Below, piece after piece: positions 61,337 through 64,000 of a DNA stretch of 64,000 nt. Source of the DNA: Fervidicoccaceae archaeon (GTDB lineage: Archaea > Thermoproteota > Thermoprotei_A > Sulfolobales > Fervidicoccaceae). The position numbers and the translations under genes were made by a program. Every line of letters starts with the position of its first letter. The stretch's first letter is position 1. The notes beneath the pieces are model-generated. The model did not search any database. It saw only the letters and a program-made list of their open reading frames with translations, and was not told the DNA's origin. The stretch lies in NCBI GenBank assembly GCA_038734945.1, contig JAVYOA010000003.1, positions 16,907-80,906 on the forward strand, in the 5' to 3' direction.

Positions 61337-63040
61337 GTGAAATACATCGTATGCAGCGCCTGGCCCTATGTCAACAATGTGCCTCATCTAGGCACAATGA
61401 TAGGAAGCCTGCTATCAGGAGATGTCTATAACAGGTACCTTAAATTGAAAGGAGAAGAGTCTCTCTATGTGAGTGGAAGCGACGAGCACGGCTCACCCAT
61501 CGAGGTTGAGGCTAGGAAAAGAGGAGTTGATCCGAAGATCCTCACAGATGCCATGCATGCCTATGTTAGTGACTTGATTGGAAAATGGGAAATTGAGTTC
61601 AGTAACTACACAAGAACACATAACCAAGTGCATATTGAATTCGTTAGAAACTTCATGACAAAGCTCTATCAGCTAGGCTATCTTGAGAAGAAGAAGGAGA
61701 TTCTTCCATACTGTCCCAATGATAAGATCTTTCTCGCAGATAGATTCATTGAGGGGAAGTGCCCATACTGTGGATATGAGAAGGCTAGGGGCGATCAATG
61801 TGATAATTGTGGAAGGCTCTTGCACCCTACCGAGCTGATTAATCCCCACTGTGTTTTCTGCGGAAGCAGGCCCATATACAAAGAGACTGAAAACTACTTC
61901 TTTAAAATGCAATTGGTCAGAGATAGGCTTCTCGAATGGCTTCGAAACCATAGAGAGCTAGATGATAACGTCAGGAATTACAGCCTAAATTGGGTCTCAG
62001 AGGGTCTTAGAGAGAGGAGCGTGACTAGGGATATATCTTGGGGAGTCCCCTCTCCCCTCCCTGGGACTGAGGGAAAGACCATATATGTGTGGTTTGATGC
62101 TCTTCTTGGTTATTTGAGCTCGGTGAAGGAGTACCTGGAAAAGAATGGAAAGGGAGAAGATTTTGATTTTTGGTGGAGGGATCCTGAAACAAGAACGGCT
62201 TTCTTCATAGGTAAGGACAATATACCTTTCCACGCCATAATCTTTCCATCCATGTTGATAGCATCAGGGGAAAGTTACCCACTGCCCTGGAAAATAAGTG
62301 CTACCGAGTACCTTCTTTTCCAAGAAGAAAAGTTCAGTAAGAGCAGAGGGATTGGCGTGTGGGCTGATGAGGCTCTGGAAATTCTTCCTGCTGACTATTG
62401 GAGGTTTGCCTTGATAAGAATGAGACCAGAAAGTAAGGATACCAGCTTCAGCTGGGTTGAGTTCTACAGAATAATTAACACGGAGCTCAATGACGATATT
62501 GGGAATCTGTTCCATAGGGTGCTCAGCTTCATATGGAGAAATTATGATGGGGTTGTTCCGAGTTCCTCGTACCTAAAAGATGAGCTCCAAGAAATTCAGC
62601 CTGAGATCGCGACTCTTATAGAAAGAGCTGTGGACTCATATGAAAGGATTAAGTTGAAGCAAGCTAGTGAGCATATTTTGGAGCTTGCAAGGCTTGGAAA
62701 TCAATATTTGAACCAAAAAGCTCCCTGGGATCTCATAAAGGAAAATAGAGATAGAGCCTCATCAGTAATTATAGTGGAGATAAATCTCGTGAGACTCATT
62801 GCACTTCTTCTCTTTCCTATAATCCCCTCATCCATGAGGAGAGTTTACAAGATGATTGGAATACCTGGTCCCACTAATGGTGAGCTCAGCAATTTGGAGC
62901 TCATGTTGGTGAAGCCTGGTCAGAGAATAGAAAAGCCAGAACCAATATTCAAGAAGCTCCCCCAGGACTTCCTTGAAAGGATCGATGATATTCTGAACGA
63001 GGCAAGAAAGAGGGCCCTGGATAAGAGGCCGAGAATATGA
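61337..63040 (+). CDS. metG: Methionyl-tRNA synthetase
   Basis: Charges tRNA-Met. Class I marks: the HIGH motif as HLGT (residues 17-20) and KMSKS as FSKS in EEKFSKSRGIGV (around 332). The zinc knuckles are CPYCGYEKARGDQCDNCG and CVFCGSRP (about 143-180). The anticodon-binding domain is helical, ending KRPRI. 567 residues with no C-terminal EMAP-like domain, as in several archaea where that is a separate protein. GTG start, GGGGTG 6 nt upstream. Transcribed alone. Confidence 0.96.
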   Translation: MKYIVCSAWPYVNNVPHLGTMIGSLLSGDVYNRYLKLKGEESLYVSGSDEHGSPIEVEARKRGVDPKILTDAMHAYVSDLIGKWEIEFSNYTRTHNQVHIEFVRNFMTKLYQLGYLEKKKEILPYCPNDKIFLADRFIEGKCPYCGYEKARGDQCDNCGRLLHPTELINPHCVFCGSRPIYKETENYFFKMQLVRDRLLEWLRNHRELDDNVRNYSLNWVSEGLRERSVTRDISWGVPSPLPGTEGKTIYVWFDALLGYLSSVKEYLEKNGKGEDFDFWWRDPETRTAFFIGKDNIPFHAIIFPSMLIASGESYPLPWKISATEYLLFQEEKFSKSRGIGVWADEALEILPADYWRFALIRMRPESKDTSFSWVEFYRIINTELNDDIGNLFHRVLSFIWRNYDGVVPSSSYLKDELQEIQPEIATLIERAVDSYERIKLKQASEHILELARLGNQYLNQKAPWDLIKENRDRASSVIIVEINLVRLIALLLFPIIPSSMRRVYKMIGIPGPTNGELSNLELMLVKPGQRIEKPEPIFKKLPQDFLERIDDILNEARKRALDKRPRI

Positions 63041-63112
63041 AAAACAACAAAGAACCAGGAGCAATCTTTTAAGTTAAAGTATTGCTTTGCAAAGAGCCTA
63101 TATGGGTCCTGC

Positions 63113-64000
63113 TCACAGAGTAGAGGTAGTGAGATTGCTCAGCGCCTGAACAGTTGATCCCAGTATGTATTCCATCATGGCGCTTCCCAGTATGATCCCA
63201 ATTCCGCTTATTAAAAGAAGAATGCCCAAATAGTACCAGAATGTTCTGGAGACTCCTGGCGTTACCCTTGTTATAGAGAATGCGTTCATCACAGCTGTGA
63301 CTATTGAGAATATTGCACTCATGTAGATAATGGGTGCAAGCGGTATCTGGGACCCAAACAGAGGACCAACGATGTTGGCGGGAATTTGCGCTTGCATTGA
63401 GGTGAGAAGATGGGAAAAGCTGTTGAGTAGGCTGACAACAAATACATTTATGATAACTATTGCTCCCTGCATTATGTATGTTGTAGTCTCAAATGTCTTT
63501 GCTACCTGCAGCCTATTTCTCCTCAATCTCACGATTAAATTATGGTGATCGCTCAGGGATGCTCCAACCACCGAGATCTTCCCACCTTTCTCAATTGCAT
63601 CAATAAATATTCTGAGGAATCTTCTTACGAGCTCACTTCTGCTCTCATTGGCTACCATCCTCCAAGCTATTGATGGATCTATGCCATTTAGAAGCCTTGC
63701 GTAGAGGTTCTCCAGTATTCTGGATAGCTTTCCAAGCTCTACAATGAGCATGGGTCTCAATGCCTTTGCCTGATTCGGAAGCGTTTCGTAGTTCAGGGCG
63801 TAGCTCCTAATGAATATTGGGAAAAAGTCATCTATTTCTCTTATAAGCCCCTCTATTCCCTTGGAGAGCCATCCTGGAAAGATCAGGGCCGCTCCAACCG
63901 CCATTATAAGAATTCCAAGAATGAAGAATGTCAGTTTTCCGGAGAAAATAATATAGATGCTGATGGCGCTTCCTGCTACTATTATAGCTACTGAAGAAAT
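63113..64000 (-). CDS. Type II secretion F/FlaJ-like membrane protein, partial
   Basis: Platform protein of archaeal type IV pilus or archaellum-like machines. The frame is open from the stop at 63113 to the window edge: upstream of the ATG at 63904 it continues for 32 more hydrophobic codons (IIVAGSAISIYIIF), so the real start lies outside. Visible is a cytoplasmic T2SSF domain (about 90 residues with GGKISVVGASLSDHH), then three or more membrane helices and a short exterior end. The partner ATPase and pilins are not in the window, so the pilus type cannot be named. Confidence 0.75.
   Translation of the reverse strand: MSSVAIIVAGSAISIYIIFSGKLTFFILGILIMAVGAALIFPGWLSKGIEGLIREIDDFFPIFIRSYALNYETLPNQAKALRPMLIVELGKLSRILENLYARLLNGIDPSIAWRMVANESRSELVRRFLRIFIDAIEKGGKISVVGASLSDHHNLIVRLRRNRLQVAKTFETTTYIMQGAIVIINVFVVSLLNSFSHLLTSMQAQIPANIVGPLFGSQIPLAPIIYMSAIFSIVTAVMNAFSITRVTPGVSRTFWYYLGILLLISGIGIILGSAMMEYILGSTVQALSNLTTSTL

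Noticed and set aside
1..64000. CRISPR arrays, insertion sequences, integrases, restriction-modification cassettes
   Set aside because: I looked for regular direct repeats, transposase or integrase motifs and methylase-nuclease pairs and saw none.

Overview
The window reads as chromosomal DNA of a hyperthermophilic, probably anaerobic crenarchaeon (Thermoproteota). Supporting genes are archaeal: TFB with the crenarchaeal form of the zinc ribbon, aIF1, aRF1, aPelota, deoxyhypusine synthase, RtcB, NreA, archaeal NadM and several crenarchaeal-type unknowns. Base composition looks moderate (low to mid 40s % GC by eye). Genes are tightly packed, overlaps of 4-48 bp are common, TTG and GTG starts are frequent, and Shine-Dalgarno cores of the GGTG/GGAGG type precede internal operon genes. 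A Fervidicoccus-like or related lineage would fit, but I cannot prove it. I see no transposase, integrase, CRISPR array or clear pseudogene.

Layout. 1-7.4 kb: end of a deoxyhypusine synthase gene, rtcB, a tungstate importer (tupABC), pelA, a radical SAM protein and a nucleotidyltransferase. At 7419-7456 lies only the 5' half of a tRNA-Gln(UUG) gene with a tRNA-type promoter; no 3' half is visible. 7.5-13.3 kb: an unknown, a class I aminotransferase, a PD-(D/E)XK-type nuclease, thyX, a RecA-like unknown, UspA, an Lrp regulator and aIF1. 13.4-22.8 kb: TFB with duplicated TATA elements, an NCS1 permease, tRNA-Pro, aRF1, nreA, an M50 protease, three small unknowns, SufS and a DHH phosphoesterase. 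22.8-31 kb: two ABC importers side by side, one sugar-type with a fused MalF-MalG permease and one Fbp-type. 31.2-40.9 kb: a membrane glycosyltransferase with a deacetylase-like partner, panE, panB, a DUF364-type protein, a small kinase, an acetamidase-like enzyme, an APC permease and a cystathionine gamma-synthase-like enzyme.

40.9-50.4 kb is the most interesting part. Nine genes in the order nuoA-B-CD-H-I-J-K-L-N encode a membrane complex laid out like complex I. Its NuoCD-like subunit keeps both [NiFe]-binding cysteine motifs and a cleavable C-terminal tail, so the complex is predicted to be a membrane-bound group 4 [NiFe] hydrogenase. It is flanked by the matching maturation genes: hypA, a MinD-type HypB ATPase and, divergently, a HycI-type protease. 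Presence of a NuoA-like subunit with an intact NiFe site makes it look intermediate between hydrogenases and complex I.

50.4-64 kb: an SSS symporter with a tiny membrane partner, tRNA-Leu wedged behind an SsuABC-like operon, ubiA-ubiD with a UDP-sugar dehydrogenase, a V4R-like protein, NadM, an unknown, a peroxiredoxin, methionyl-tRNA synthetase and a truncated type II secretion F / FlaJ-like membrane protein that runs off the end. No gene-free stretch exceeds 300 bases. The longest, 37124-37417, is AT-rich and I see only promoter-like sequence in it.
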